64,000 nucleotides of DNA from Paeniglutamicibacter psychrophenolicus (GCF_030812255.1 NZ_JAUSSH010000001.1:1-64000), one strand, 5' to 3'. Shown: positions 16,865 through 25,568, numbered from the stretch's first letter. Notes: a model not told the origin generated them from the letters alone. Numbers and translations: made by a program.

Positions 16865-18196
16865 CTATGCGCCCGTTGACTGCTCGTCCGGGCCCAATAC
16901 CAGCCGGGCCTCGTCCCTGCGGTGGCGCAGCACCGCTTCCACGTAGGATGCAACGGCCTCCTCCATGGGCACGTTGGAACCGCGGGCCTCGGAAATGTAC
17001 CACCGGTGCTCAAGGACCTCGTGCACGATCTGCGCCGGTTCCAGCTTGCCGTGGAACTCGCGGGGGATCGCGCCGGTGATCCGGTCAAAGACATCGGTGA
17101 CCCAATGGGCCGCAGTGAGCTCCTCATCCAGGTCAGGGTGCTTCTTGGCCCGGTAGGCATCCATGTCGTTGAGCAGCCTGCGGGCCTGGCCCTCCTCCAC
17201 ATCCAACCCGGTGAGCCGCAAGAGCCGGCGGGTGTGGTGCCCGGCGTCTACGACCTTGGGCTGGATGACCAGCTGGCCGCCGTCGGGCGAGGTCTTGAGG
17301 CTGATTTCCTCCACGTCGAAGCCCAATTCGTTGAGCCGGCGAATGCGCTCGTCTACCCTCCAGCGTTCGGACAGGTCGAAGGATTCCTTGTCGTTCAGCT
17401 CGGCCCAGAGTCCGCGGTAGGAATGCAGGATGTCCTCGCTGGTGGCCACCGGATCCACGGTGTCCTCGATCAACCCGGCCTCCATGAGGTCCATGAGTTC
17501 ACCGGCAATGTTGACCCGGGCGATTTCCAGGTCGTACTCGCGCTGCCCCGAGGACAGCTCCGGGTACAGCTCGCCGGTTTCGGCGTCCACCAGGTATGCG
17601 GCGAAAGAACCGGCGTCGCGGCGGAAGAGAGTGTTGGACAGGGACACGTCACCCCAGTAGAAGCCGATCAGGTGCAGGCGGACCAGCAGCAGCGCCTGCG
17701 CATCGATGAGCCGGGTGAGGGTGTCGCGACGCAGCTTCTGCGAGAACAGGGCGCGGTAGGGCAGGGAGTACCTCAGGTGCCGGGTGACCAGCACCGGATC
17801 CAGGTCGTTGCCCTCGGTGTCCTTGCGCCCGGTGATCACCGCGACCGGTTCCACGCAGGGGGCAGACAGCCGGCGCAGCTTGCGCAGCATGTGGTACTCG
17901 TGCCGGGCCACGTGTTCGCCGGTTTCCTTGATGGCAATGACCGCTCCGCCCATCATGGCGAAGCGCACCACATGCCGGGAGATGCCGCGCGGCAGCGGGG
18001 CGAGGGTGTCGGCCGGCCAGTCCTCCAGCGGGAGCTGCCACGGCAAATCCAGCAGGCCGGGGTCGGCGGTGGCCGCGGTGATCGATAGCGAGCCGGACAC
18101 AGCCGGGGTCGAGGCCGGGGAAGTCTCGCGCGGCAGCTTGCCGGACTGGGCATGGTTGGTGGGTTCGTCGTGCCAATTGGCGGTGTGGCGAATCAT
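16865..18196 (-). CDS. DUF4032 protein with kinase-like (WaaP/LPS-kinase-like) fold
   Basis: From ATG 18196 the product is 443 aa. The middle part resembles an atypical small-molecule or lipopolysaccharide kinase: MMGGAVIAIKETGEHVARHEYHML (lysine and glutamate of the ATP site) and LIGFYWGDVSLSNTLFR, similar to the catalytic loop HxDxxxxN with Trp-Gly-Asp in place. A C-terminal part with HWVTDVFDRITGAIP matches DUF4032 proteins of Actinobacteria. Function is unknown. It follows the multi-sugar ATPase gene msiK in the same direction but after a terminator-like hairpin. Confidence 0.75.
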   Translation of the reverse strand: MIRHTANWHDEPTNHAQSGKLPRETSPASTPAVSGSLSITAATADPGLLDLPWQLPLEDWPADTLAPLPRGISRHVVRFAMMGGAVIAIKETGEHVARHEYHMLRKLRRLSAPCVEPVAVITGRKDTEGNDLDPVLVTRHLRYSLPYRALFSQKLRRDTLTRLIDAQALLLVRLHLIGFYWGDVSLSNTLFRRDAGSFAAYLVDAETGELYPELSSGQREYDLEIARVNIAGELMDLMEAGLIEDTVDPVATSEDILHSYRGLWAELNDKESFDLSERWRVDERIRRLNELGFDVEEISLKTSPDGGQLVIQPKVVDAGHHTRRLLRLTGLDVEEGQARRLLNDMDAYRAKKHPDLDEELTAAHWVTDVFDRITGAIPREFHGKLEPAQIVHEVLEHRWYISEARGSNVPMEEAVASYVEAVLRHRRDEARLVLGPDEQSTGA

Positions 18197-18251
18197 GGCG
18201 TGGATGCCGTTTCTTGCTGCGGTGGGGAGGGGGAAATGATGGATATGCAAA

Positions 18252-18287
18252 GGCGGCCGTACCCAGCGCTGGCTGAATACGGCCGCC
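18252..18287 (-). terminator. Terminator after msiK
   Basis: A perfect 10-bp stem (GGCGGCCGTA / TACGGCCGCC) with a 16-base loop is followed on the minus strand by TTTGCAT. It separates msiK from the DUF4032 gene. Confidence 0.75.
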
Positions 18288-18328
18288 ATTGGCCTATGTC
18301 GCAAGACCCACGACGACAGGCAAGCGGC

Positions 18329-19453
18329 CTAGACCTCGCTGGCCACCTGTGCGTGTGTCCCGCTGTTGGCCGGCTCGGCCAGGCGTTCGCCGGAGGCGGT
18401 GTCGAAGAGGTGGACGTGTCCGACCTTCGGCAGCACGTGGATGGTTTCACCCTTGAACGGGGGCTTGCGGCCGTCGACGCGCACGACCATCTGGTATTCG
18501 GTGCCGCCCACGAAGGTGTGTCCGTAGACGTAGGCGTCGGCGCCGAGTTCCTCAACGACGTCGACCTCGACCGAGAGGCCTTCGTCAGCACCGACCTGGT
18601 CCAGGTCTTCGGGACGCACGCCCAGGGTCACCGAGTTGCCGGTTGCGGCCTGCAGCGTTGCCGAAGCCACCGGGTAGATGGTGCCGCCGAAGGCGACACC
18701 GCCGTCGGCCACCGGAAGTTCCAGCAGGTTCATGGCAGGAGAGCCGATGAAGCCGGCGACGAAGACGTTCTGCGGCGTGTCGTAGAGTTCGCGCGGGGTG
18801 CCGACCTGCTGCAGCAGGCCGTCCTTGAGAACTGCCACGCGGTCGCCCATGGTCAGTGCCTCGACCTGGTCGTGGGTCACATATACCGTGGTGACGCCCA
18901 GGCGGCGGGTCAGCGACGCGATCTGCGTGCGGGTCTGCACACGGAGCTTGGCATCGAGGTTCGACAGTGGCTCATCCATGAGGAAGACCTGCGGGCTGCG
19001 CACGATGGCCCGGCCCATGGCAACACGCTGGCGCTGGCCGCCGGAGAGAGCCTTCGGCTTGCGGTCCAGGTAGTCCTCGAGGTCAAGAAGCTTTGCCGCT
19101 TCCTGCACGCGGCGTGCGCGCTCTTCCTTGTCGATGCCCGCGATCTTCAGGGCAAAGCCCATGTTGTCGCCCACGGTCATGTGCGGGTAGAGCGCGTAGT
19201 TCTGGAAGACCATGGCGATGTCGCGATCCTTGGGCGGAACGTTGGTGACATCGCGGTCGCCAATGAGGATGCGTCCGGAGTTGATGTCTTCCAGGCCGGC
19301 GAGCATGCGCAGGGTCGTGGACTTTCCGCAGCCGGAGGGTCCGACAAGAACCAGGAATTCGCCGTCGGCGATCTCCAGGGAAATCTTGTCAACGCTGGGC
19401 TTGGTGGCACCCGGGTAGATTCGGGTGGCTTGGTCAAAAGTTACTGATGCCAT
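18329..19453 (-). CDS. msiK: Multi-sugar ABC transporter ATPase (MsiK/UgpC type)
   Basis: The 374-aa protein has all ABC motifs: Walker A GPSGCGKST (38-46), Q loop at MVFQNYALYP, signature LSGGQ (136-140), Walker B VFLMDEP (156-162) and switch His in VTHDQ. A C-terminal TOBE/MalK regulatory extension (about 235-374) is present. In Actinobacteria such ATPases energise several carbohydrate importers at once, and the nearby malEFG set without its own ATPase is a likely client. It is transcribed apart from malEFG. Confidence 0.93.
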   Translation of the reverse strand: MASVTFDQATRIYPGATKPSVDKISLEIADGEFLVLVGPSGCGKSTTLRMLAGLEDINSGRILIGDRDVTNVPPKDRDIAMVFQNYALYPHMTVGDNMGFALKIAGIDKEERARRVQEAAKLLDLEDYLDRKPKALSGGQRQRVAMGRAIVRSPQVFLMDEPLSNLDAKLRVQTRTQIASLTRRLGVTTVYVTHDQVEALTMGDRVAVLKDGLLQQVGTPRELYDTPQNVFVAGFIGSPAMNLLELPVADGGVAFGGTIYPVASATLQAATGNSVTLGVRPEDLDQVGADEGLSVEVDVVEELGADAYVYGHTFVGGTEYQMVVRVDGRKPPFKGETIHVLPKVGHVHLFDTASGERLAEPANSGTHAQVASEV

Positions 19454-19509
19454 GGGGCAGCAATCCTTTCACGGGCAGGTACGTGCCCGACGATCCGTAG
19501 TGAATGGAA

Positions 19510-20292
19510 TCACAAGCTTCTCATATCAAGGATGGATTCCAAAAGGGCAGGCAATTCCCCGGGCCCATTAAGACGGAATTGTGCCCTGGATTTCCCCGAC
19601 CCGATTTTTACCCCGATATCCCCGGGCCGCAATGCGGCAAAGGCGTCCTCGTCCGTGATGTCGTCCCCGGCAAAGAGCACCGTGGAGGCGTCGGCGACCT
19701 CGCGCAGCCAGTTCAGGCCGTCGCCCTTGGTGCCCACCAGCACACTGGCCTCCAGCACGGCCTTGCCGTCCAGCGCCTGCAGGTTCTCGATACCGTCAAG
19801 CTGATCATGGGCGGAGCGCAGCGCCGCGGTGGCAACCTCGGGTGCGGCCTGCCGCACGTGCAGGACGATCGAGGCGGGCTTGTATTCAAGGGTGGTGCCC
19901 GGATTGGCTGCGCTGATGGCTTCCAGGATCCCGGTGGCCTTGGCCAGGGCAGCGGTCTGCGAGCCGCTGAGATCGATGTTTTCGTCCTCGGCTCCGAAGA
20001 TTTCCGGTGCCCAGCGTTCGGTGCCGTGGCTGCCAACCAACAAGGTTTGTTCGGGCGGTCTGCCCACGGCACGCAGCGAGGCCAGGTCGCGGCCGGAGAT
20101 CAGCGCGGTGACGGTGTTCTCCAGGGTGGCCAGCCTGGCCAGGGCCTCGGAGGCGGCAGGCAACGGACGCGCGTCCTCGGGACGGTCGACCAAGGGTGCC
20201 AAGGTTCCGTCGAAATCCAGGGCAATGAGCAGGATCGGGGTGTCGACCAGGGATTCGATGGCATCGGCGAGGTCGGGAGTGATGGGACCCAT
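19510..20292 (-). CDS. otsB: Trehalose-6-phosphate phosphatase
   Basis: The 260-aa product is a HAD-type phosphatase: motif I LIALDFDGTLAP (nucleophile Asp near residue 24), GSHGTERW (substrate recognition) and motif IV FAGDDITDEDAF. It removes phosphate from trehalose-6-phosphate, completing the OtsAB route. ATG 20292 was chosen because the family core starts about ten residues later; the frame is open to 20376. AAAGGA lies 14 bases upstream, rather far. It follows otsA on the same strand across a 160-base gap with a hairpin. Confidence 0.92.
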   Translation of the reverse strand: MGPITPDLADAIESLVDTPILLIALDFDGTLAPLVDRPEDARPLPAASEALARLATLENTVTALISGRDLASLRAVGRPPEQTLLVGSHGTERWAPEIFGAEDENIDLSGSQTAALAKATGILEAISAANPGTTLEYKPASIVLHVRQAAPEVATAALRSAHDQLDGIENLQALDGKAVLEASVLVGTKGDGLNWLREVADASTVLFAGDDITDEDAFAALRPGDIGVKIGSGKSRAQFRLNGPGELPALLESILDMRSL

Positions 20293-20397
20293 AGTTAACC
20301 AGCTGATCCTTTCAGGCAGTTGAAGCGGGCATGGAACGAACACCCGGGCCGGGGCAGGTTTCCCGGCTTGGCCCATGGCAATGGGTGCAAATGCAAT

Positions 20398-20438
20398 GCG
20401 CGGGTGCTACGGGAAGAATTCCCGCTCTGCACCCGCGC
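20398..20438 (-). terminator. Hairpin between otsA and otsB
   Basis: A perfect 10-bp stem (GCGCGGGTGC / GCACCCGCGC) encloses a smaller inner helix (CGGGAA/TTCCCG). The T tract on the minus strand is weak, so read-through into otsB is possible. Confidence 0.6.
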
Positions 20439-20453
20439 AAGACATCTTCAAGC

Positions 20454-21929
20454 CTAGACCAGCGTGTCCACCGGCAGCGGCAACGCCAGCGAAGAGAGGA
20501 ACGTCTGGGACCAGCGGGCCACGTCGTGGTCGCGCAGGTGCCGGCGCATGCGGCGCATCCGACGCGCCGAGTCCTGGGGATCCATGAGCAGGGCGCGCAT
20601 GATCCCGGACTTCATGCCGTCGATATCGTGCGGGTTCACCAATACGGACTGGGTCAGCTGGTCCGCAGCTCCGGTGAATTCGGAGAGCACCAGCATGCCG
20701 GTGTCATCGGTGTGGGCCGCCACGAACTCCTTGGCCACCAGGTTCATGCCGTCTCGCAGCGAGGTCACGAGCATGATGTCGGCGGCCAGGTACAGGGCAA
20801 TCATTTCGCGCATCGGGTACGAATGGTGCAGGTAGCGGATGGCCGTGTGCTCCATGGTGTCGTGCTCGCCGTTGAGGTTGCCGACCATGAGCTCGACCTG
20901 GTCCTTGAGCTGTTGGTAGCGCTCGACATTCTCGCGGCTGGGGCTGGCAACCTGCACTAGGCAAGCCTCGCCGACCGTGATGTCCCCGTCGGCCAACAGC
21001 TCGCCGTAGGCCTTGAGCCGGTGGCGGATGCCCTTGGTGTAATCGAGCCGGTCCACGCCCAGCAGGATGGTCTTCGGGTTGCCCAGTTCCTGGCGGATCT
21101 GCTTTGCCCGGGCGATGATCTCCGGATCGTGCGCGAGCTCCGCGACCTGCTGGGTGTCGATGGAGATCGGGTGCGCCTCGGCGCGGCAGATGTTGGGGCT
21201 GGAGCCACTGGCTTCGGGCGATGCCGGCGGGATCGCCAGCGAGCCCTTGACCGTGCGGTCCGTGTAGCGGCGCATGCAGCGCAGGAAGTTGCTGGCATCG
21301 GCGGTGCGTTGGAAACCCACGACATCGGCGCCGGCCAGCCCTTCGAGGATCTGCTTGCGCCAGGGCAGCTGGGAGAAAATCCCGGGGGACGGGAAGGGAA
21401 TGTGGTTGAAGAAGCCGATGCGCAAGTCCGGGCGTGCCTCGCGCAGGAGCTTGGGCACGAGCTGCAGCTGGTAGTCCTGCACCCAGACCGTTGCGCCTTG
21501 GGCGGCAATCCTTGCCGTGGCGTCGGCGAAGCGCTTGTTGACCTTCTTGTAGTTGTCCCACCAGGTCCGGTGGAATTCTGGCGGCACGATCACGTCGTGA
21601 TAGAGCGGCCAGAGGGTCGAGTTCGAGAATCCCTCGTAGTAGAGTTCCAGGTCCTCCTCGTCCAGCGGGACGGGGATGAGGTGGATCCGGTCGTTTTCGA
21701 ATGGCTCGAGCTCCTCGTCGGTGGCTCCGTGCCAGCCGACCCAGGCGCCGTCCGATTCCTGCATGACCGGGGCAATGGCCGTTACCAGGCCTCCGGGGGA
21801 GCGTCGCCACGACAGCTCGCCGTCGTCGCCCTCTACCCGGTCCACTGGAAGTCGATTGGCCACCACGATGAAGTCGTAGCTTTGTTTCTCGCTACCGGAT
21901 TCATATTCGGCCTTCTGATCCGTTTGCAT
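20454..21929 (-). CDS. otsA: Trehalose-6-phosphate synthase (GT20)
   Basis: The 491-aa enzyme transfers glucose from a nucleotide sugar to glucose-6-phosphate. GT20 signatures are visible: SWRRSPGGLVTAIAPVM near the N-terminus, WVQDYQLQLVPKLLRE, FHNIPFP-type segment FFNHIPFPSPGIF, and LLGVDRLDYTKGIRHRL with the catalytic-site Arg and Lys. A glutamine stands where the E. coli enzyme has the histidine of HDYHL. The ribosome binding site GGAGGG lies five bases before the ATG. The product feeds OtsB; trehalose may also be linked to the alpha-glucan enzymes nearby. Confidence 0.94.
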   Translation of the reverse strand: MQTDQKAEYESGSEKQSYDFIVVANRLPVDRVEGDDGELSWRRSPGGLVTAIAPVMQESDGAWVGWHGATDEELEPFENDRIHLIPVPLDEEDLELYYEGFSNSTLWPLYHDVIVPPEFHRTWWDNYKKVNKRFADATARIAAQGATVWVQDYQLQLVPKLLREARPDLRIGFFNHIPFPSPGIFSQLPWRKQILEGLAGADVVGFQRTADASNFLRCMRRYTDRTVKGSLAIPPASPEASGSSPNICRAEAHPISIDTQQVAELAHDPEIIARAKQIRQELGNPKTILLGVDRLDYTKGIRHRLKAYGELLADGDITVGEACLVQVASPSRENVERYQQLKDQVELMVGNLNGEHDTMEHTAIRYLHHSYPMREMIALYLAADIMLVTSLRDGMNLVAKEFVAAHTDDTGMLVLSEFTGAADQLTQSVLVNPHDIDGMKSGIMRALLMDPQDSARRMRRMRRHLRDHDVARWSQTFLSSLALPLPVDTLV

Positions 21930-21943
21930 GTTGACCCTCCGTT

Positions 21944-21967
21944 CTAATACTCAAGATTGATCTTGAG
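21944..21967 (-). promoter_or_regulatory. Palindromic operator abutting the otsA -10 element
   Basis: CTCAAGATTGATCTTGAG (21950-21967) is a perfect 7-bp-arm palindrome. On the minus strand it is followed directly by TATTAG, a plausible -10 element, and GGAGGG-ATG of otsA comes shortly after, so the palindrome fills the promoter spacer. This is the placement of MerR-family sites. The half-sites CTTGAG/CTCAAG recall HspR's HAIR element but in the reverse order. Confidence 0.6.
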
Positions 21968-22082
21968 CTTAGGGTAACTACGTGATGTAAGCGACACGGC
22001 GGCGCTAAGCTACGCGACCCCCGTACCCTAAACTGGTTTGGTCGGGGGAGTACCATTCCAATTTTAAAGGACGTTTTGACCT

Positions 22083-22946
22083 ATGGCATCGAATAGCCAG
22101 CGGCCGAGCAAGGCCGAGCGGACCGCAAGCGCGCGCGAGCAGGCACAGAAAATGCACGCGGCACAAGAAGCTGCTGACAAGCGCAAATCCCTGTTTATCA
22201 AGTTGGGCGTCCTGGTTGCGGTGCTTGCCGTGGTTGCGTTGGTCGTGGCCCTCGTCCTGCAGAAGAACTCGGGCACTGTTGCCGACACGGGTGCAGTGCC
22301 AAAGGGCGGCAACGCGGCCGGCGGTATTACGCTAACCTCCGACAAGACCCTTGCCGACACTTCGGGGCTCACCGTCGACATCAACAAGGTGGGCACGGCC
22401 CCGGCCGAAGGTGCGACGCCGACTCCGCGGGAATACAAGGCAGCGCCCAAGGGTGATCCGATCAACCTGCTGCTCTACGTCGATGTCAACTGCGTGCACT
22501 GCGCCGACTTTGAGACCGAGTACGCCGACCAGATCAGCACCTGGCTTGCCGCCGGCGACGTAACGGTTGAGTACCGGACCGTGGCCTTCCTGGATGGGGC
22601 ATCGCCGACGAACTACTCCTCGCGCGGTGCCAATGCACTGGCCTGCGTGGCCGATGCGGCTCCGGCCTCGTACCTTCCGTTCTCCAAGGCGGTGTTTGCG
22701 CACTACCCCGAGGGTGAAATGAAGAACAAGCAGCTGATCCAGCTGGCCAAGGACAACGGCGCCGATGTTGCCAGCTGCATCAATGACGGAACCTTCCGCC
22801 CGTTCGCGAAGTTCACCGACGCGGCAGCCCGCGTCGATGCCATTGGCGGCACTCCGAGCGTGTTCGTCCAGGACAAGCCGTGGGACCCGAACGCCGAGCC
22901 CGACTTCGCTGCCGTCGTCGACGCAGCAATCAAGGCGAACAAGTAG
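22083..22946 (+). CDS. DsbA-like thioredoxin-fold membrane protein
   Basis: The 287-aa protein has a basic cytosolic start, one transmembrane helix (about 38-59) and an extracytoplasmic DsbA/thioredoxin domain with the redox motif CVHC (137-140) and the cis-proline loop GGTPSVF (about 259-265). Two further cysteines (LACVAD and ASCIND) may form a structural pair. It should catalyse thiol-disulphide exchange in secreted proteins. It is divergent from otsA, with AAAGGA close to its start. It belongs to the actinobacterial group of membrane-anchored DsbA proteins. Confidence 0.88.
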   Translation: MASNSQRPSKAERTASAREQAQKMHAAQEAADKRKSLFIKLGVLVAVLAVVALVVALVLQKNSGTVADTGAVPKGGNAAGGITLTSDKTLADTSGLTVDINKVGTAPAEGATPTPREYKAAPKGDPINLLLYVDVNCVHCADFETEYADQISTWLAAGDVTVEYRTVAFLDGASPTNYSSRGANALACVADAAPASYLPFSKAVFAHYPEGEMKNKQLIQLAKDNGADVASCINDGTFRPFAKFTDAAARVDAIGGTPSVFVQDKPWDPNAEPDFAAVVDAAIKANK

Positions 22947-22969
22947 CACCGTGGTTCCAGCATGAAGTT

Positions 22970-23000
22970 GGGTGGTTCGCGGTGTGCCGGTGAACCACCC
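22970..23000 (+). terminator. Hairpin after the DsbA-like gene
   Basis: A 9-bp perfect stem (GGGTGGTTC / GAACCACCC, 13-base loop) lies 24 bases after the stop codon. No T run follows, so termination there is uncertain. Confidence 0.5.
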
Positions 23001-23113
23001 GACTGATGGAGCCGGGGCCAGCGATCGTCACGCTGCCGGTTTCATCCTGCCGATGAATGTCGGTTACGCTAGTTCCTGCACTTGGGTCGTATTCACACGG
23101 ACCCGGGCAGCAC

Positions 23114-23190
23114 GCCTCCTTAGCTCAGTTGGCCAGAGCATCGCTCTTGTAAAGCGAGGGTCGCCGGTTCGAATCCGGCAGGGGGCTCCA
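23114..23190 (+). tRNA. tRNA-Thr (anticodon TGT)
   Basis: The 77-nt cloverleaf has acceptor GCCTCCT/AGGGGGC (one G-T pair), D arm GCTCAGTTGGCCAGAGC, anticodon stem TCGCT/AGCGA with loop CTTGTAA (anticodon TGT), T arm GCCGG-TTCGAAT-CCGGC, and an encoded CCA. Confidence 0.96.
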
Positions 23191-23198
23191 CACCGCAG

Positions 23199-23236
23199 GC
23201 CCTACTTCCTTTCACCTAAAGGGAGGTAGGGCTTTC
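23199..23236. terminator. Terminator after tRNA-Thr
   Basis: GCCCTAC and GTAGGGC close a long, slightly imperfect stem with inner TTCCTTT/AAAGGGA pairing, followed by TTTCTG. It can also serve the minus-strand gene ending at 23323. Confidence 0.82.
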
Positions 23237-23322
23237 TGAGTGTCCTTTGCAATATGAAGATGGCCTACCTTTTCCTTGTGCATCGAATTGCGGCCCAGAA
23301 GGCCCTTTTCGAAATTGCATGG

Positions 23323-23625
23323 TCAACTCAGATGGTTGATTGTGAGCACGGTGGACGTGGTTCGAAGCGTTGGGATGCCGTCGCGGCGAAGATCCAGGAC
23401 AAAAACAGCTGGCTGGCCCACCGCTAACTGGTGGACAGCCAGTACCGTGATTGCCTCGGTGTCGCGGCGCAAGGGATTGGTCTCGGCACCATCCATGGAC
23501 GGATGCACCGGAAGCTCCCCGGGCCTGCGGGTCAGGGTCGGCCCCTCGGGCCCGATCACCAAGTCGTAGACGCTGCCAGTCGCTGTCGTGATGCGGTATG
23601 TACCTGAAGACATTTCGGCGGCCAT
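23323..23625 (-). CDS. Conserved-looking hypothetical protein (100 aa)
   Basis: From ATG 23625 the frame encodes 100 residues without signal or membrane segment. It begins MSSGTYRITTATGSVYDLVI after four residues and continues with alternating hydrophobic positions that suggest a small beta-rich domain (LAVGQPAVFVLDLRRDGIPTL). ATG 23613 is an equally good start and no strong ribosome binding site marks either. I do not recognise the family. It ends against the tRNA-Thr terminator, which could serve it too. Confidence 0.5.
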   Translation of the reverse strand: MAAEMSSGTYRITTATGSVYDLVIGPEGPTLTRRPGELPVHPSMDGAETNPLRRDTEAITVLAVHQLAVGQPAVFVLDLRRDGIPTLRTTSTVLTINHLS

Positions 23626-23789
23626 ACAGCGATTATTCCACGGTCGATCGCACACCGGGGATGGATGCAACAGGTTGTGGACAATCTTGGCGGGTCCCCG
23701 TCGTACCTAGTGATCGCAGGGTTTTCCACCCAGAAGTCGGTGGGTCATCCCGAATTGGAAGAGCGATTTTCTGCCGTGCACGTACTCGG

Positions 23790-23915
23790 TTACTGCGCCA
23801 GGTAGAGGGCGGTGACCGCGGCGAGGGCCCACGCCGGTGCTGCCAGCCGAAGCCGGAACACCTTCTTGTCGGCCAGCACGCCGTTGGTTGGTGTAGTTCC
23901 GGATTCCCCGGTCAT
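23790..23915 (-). CDS. Small membrane protein (41 aa)
   Basis: ATG 23915 opens a 41-residue frame: a polar N-terminus with MTGESGTTPTNGVLADKKVF, then RLRLAAPAWALAAVTALYLA, one transmembrane helix preceded by basic residues, ending in Gln. GAAAAGAG lies about 12 bases upstream, and an in-frame stop lies just before. The clean positive-inside topology and stop placement support a real gene. Function unknown. Confidence 0.5.
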   Translation of the reverse strand: MTGESGTTPTNGVLADKKVFRLRLAAPAWALAAVTALYLAQ

Positions 23916-24031
23916 CACATTCCGCTCTTTTCCGGCGCCTCTCGGAACGGTTGCCGGTCATAGTTGTTGTATCTGTCATTGTGGCAAGGAGCCAGAGCCA
24001 AGCCGGGCCAGGACGCGGTTTTCCCGGTGGC

Positions 24032-24940
24032 CTACCCGAGGATCTTCATTTCTGCCAAGGCCCTTGCCACTGCAGCCCGCCCGTTGCCATCCAGTCCCCG
24101 GACCGGGGCGGGAAGGTTCCCCGCGGAGACCAAGCCAAGGTCTTCGGCCACGGCGGAGGCGACCCGGTAGCTTCCGTACCGGACCATGAGCTGCCACAAG
24201 GGTTCCATTTCCCTGGACAGGGAACGCGCCAATTCCGCATCTCCGGCCGTTGCCGCACGGGTGATCGCCAAGCACTGCCCGGGCAGGATGCCGGCCATGA
24301 CGCTATACCAGGCATGGCAACCGGCAAGAAGTCCGGCCGCGGCGGCACCATCGCCGCTGACGCCGAGGGTGACATGCCCGGGAAGCCGGGACCGAAGCGA
24401 GGCGACGCGTTGAGCCGCTTCCGCCGGATCGGCCGGCACCGGGGGGATCTTGATCGACGCAACGCCGGGCAGTTCCGCAATCCGCGCGTGCAGCTCGTCG
24501 CCGAAGACCACGCGCGTGGTCGTCGGGTTGTCATATACGACCAGCGGCACCGAGAGGTTTGCCGTGACATCCTCGTATAGCCCGAAGACCTCGTCATCGG
24601 TCAGGGGCTGGTAGCTCATCGGGGCCAGCAGGATGGCGGATGCCCCGCGATCCTGGGCATCTTCGACGTGGCGCAGCACCTCGCGCGTGCGCAAGGCGCC
24701 CACGCCGGCGAGCACCGGGACGCTTCCGGCGCCGGCCACGGCCAGTTCCACGGCGCGGGCCCGTTCGGTCCGGTCCAGGTAGGCGTAGCTGCCGGTCGAG
24801 CCGAGGACACAGACGGAATCGACGCCCGCGGCTGCTACCCGTTCAACGAGACGTACGAAGGCGGGCTCGTCAATGCCGTCATCGGTGAGCGGGGTCAGCG
24901 GAAAGGCACTGAGACCGGTGAACATCGTCGATGTCTTCAT
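24032..24940 (-). CDS. Dihydrodipicolinate synthase/N-acetylneuraminate lyase family protein
   Basis: The 302-aa protein is a class I aldolase of the DHDPS/NAL superfamily. The Schiff-base lysine is in VASIKIPP, the catalytic tyrosine in PLVVYDNPTTT, and the substrate-binding GSTGSYAYLDRTER corresponds to the GTTGE loop. The loop and the isolated position, away from lysine genes, argue against DapA itself; a 2-keto-acid aldolase or dehydratase is likelier. ATG 24940 precedes a second candidate at 24925, and neither has a strong ribosome binding site. It is divergent from the RDD gene. Confidence 0.85.
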   Translation of the reverse strand: MKTSTMFTGLSAFPLTPLTDDGIDEPAFVRLVERVAAAGVDSVCVLGSTGSYAYLDRTERARAVELAVAGAGSVPVLAGVGALRTREVLRHVEDAQDRGASAILLAPMSYQPLTDDEVFGLYEDVTANLSVPLVVYDNPTTTRVVFGDELHARIAELPGVASIKIPPVPADPAEAAQRVASLRSRLPGHVTLGVSGDGAAAAGLLAGCHAWYSVMAGILPGQCLAITRAATAGDAELARSLSREMEPLWQLMVRYGSYRVASAVAEDLGLVSAGNLPAPVRGLDGNGRAAVARALAEMKILG

Positions 24941-25013
24941 GAATACCGAGGATATAGCAGTTCTTTCCGGAAATGCCGTTGGCACCGGGGTCTGCGCCCG
25001 TTAGGCTGGGCGG

Positions 25014-25559
25014 ATGAGCGAGCGGACGCGGCGCTTGGCCGCCCTGGGACTGGACTACCTGGTCATCCTGGCATGGATGATCGTCCTGGGCCTGGTCACC
25101 GCGATCATTTTCCTGACCCGCGGCGAGCTGCCCGACACGCTGGGCATGTTCGGTCCGATCGGCAGCGAAATCCTGTATTTCCTGCTGCTGACCTTCGTGG
25201 TCGGCGTCTACCTCTACCGGACCGAGTCCGGCCCGCACCGCAGCACCTGGGGCAAGCGCCGGATGGGCCTGGAGGTCCTCGGAAATGACGGCTCGGTGCC
25301 GAAGCGGACGAAGATCCTGCTGCGCACCATCGTGAAGCTCCTGCCGTGGGAGACCGCCCACTTTTTCATCTGGCAGTTGATGGGCGTCGTCTACCGAGAC
25401 GGCGCCGAAGCAGATCCCCGGGCCTGGATCTATGTGGGGATGAATGCGGCGACGGCGGCAGCCATCGTCTACATCGTGATGGTGCTGGCCACCGGGCGCG
25501 GTCCGCACGATCTGGCCGCCGGCACCAGGGTCCGCTTGCGTGCGGTGCCCGCTTCCTGA
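25014..25559 (+). CDS. RDD-family membrane protein
   Basis: The 181-aa product begins RRLAALGLDYLVILAWM, where the Arg and Asp of the RDD family are visible, and has four hydrophobic segments (about 10-30, 50-70, 105-125, 140-160). The loop WGKRRMGLEVLGNDGS is typical of RDD proteins. The family is of unknown function, with some members proposed to act in ion exchange. It is convergent with the LacI gene, ending 10 bases from it. Confidence 0.85.
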   Translation: MSERTRRLAALGLDYLVILAWMIVLGLVTAIIFLTRGELPDTLGMFGPIGSEILYFLLLTFVVGVYLYRTESGPHRSTWGKRRMGLEVLGNDGSVPKRTKILLRTIVKLLPWETAHFFIWQLMGVVYRDGAEADPRAWIYVGMNAATAAAIVYIVMVLATGRGPHDLAAGTRVRLRAVPAS

Positions 25560-25568
25560 AGTCCCGGG

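Noticed and set aside
23707-23979. Minus-strand frame starting MTDTTTMTGNRSERRRKR
   Set aside because: After about 20 residues it turns into low-complexity Arg/Gly sequence and overlaps the more convincing 41-aa frame in another phase.
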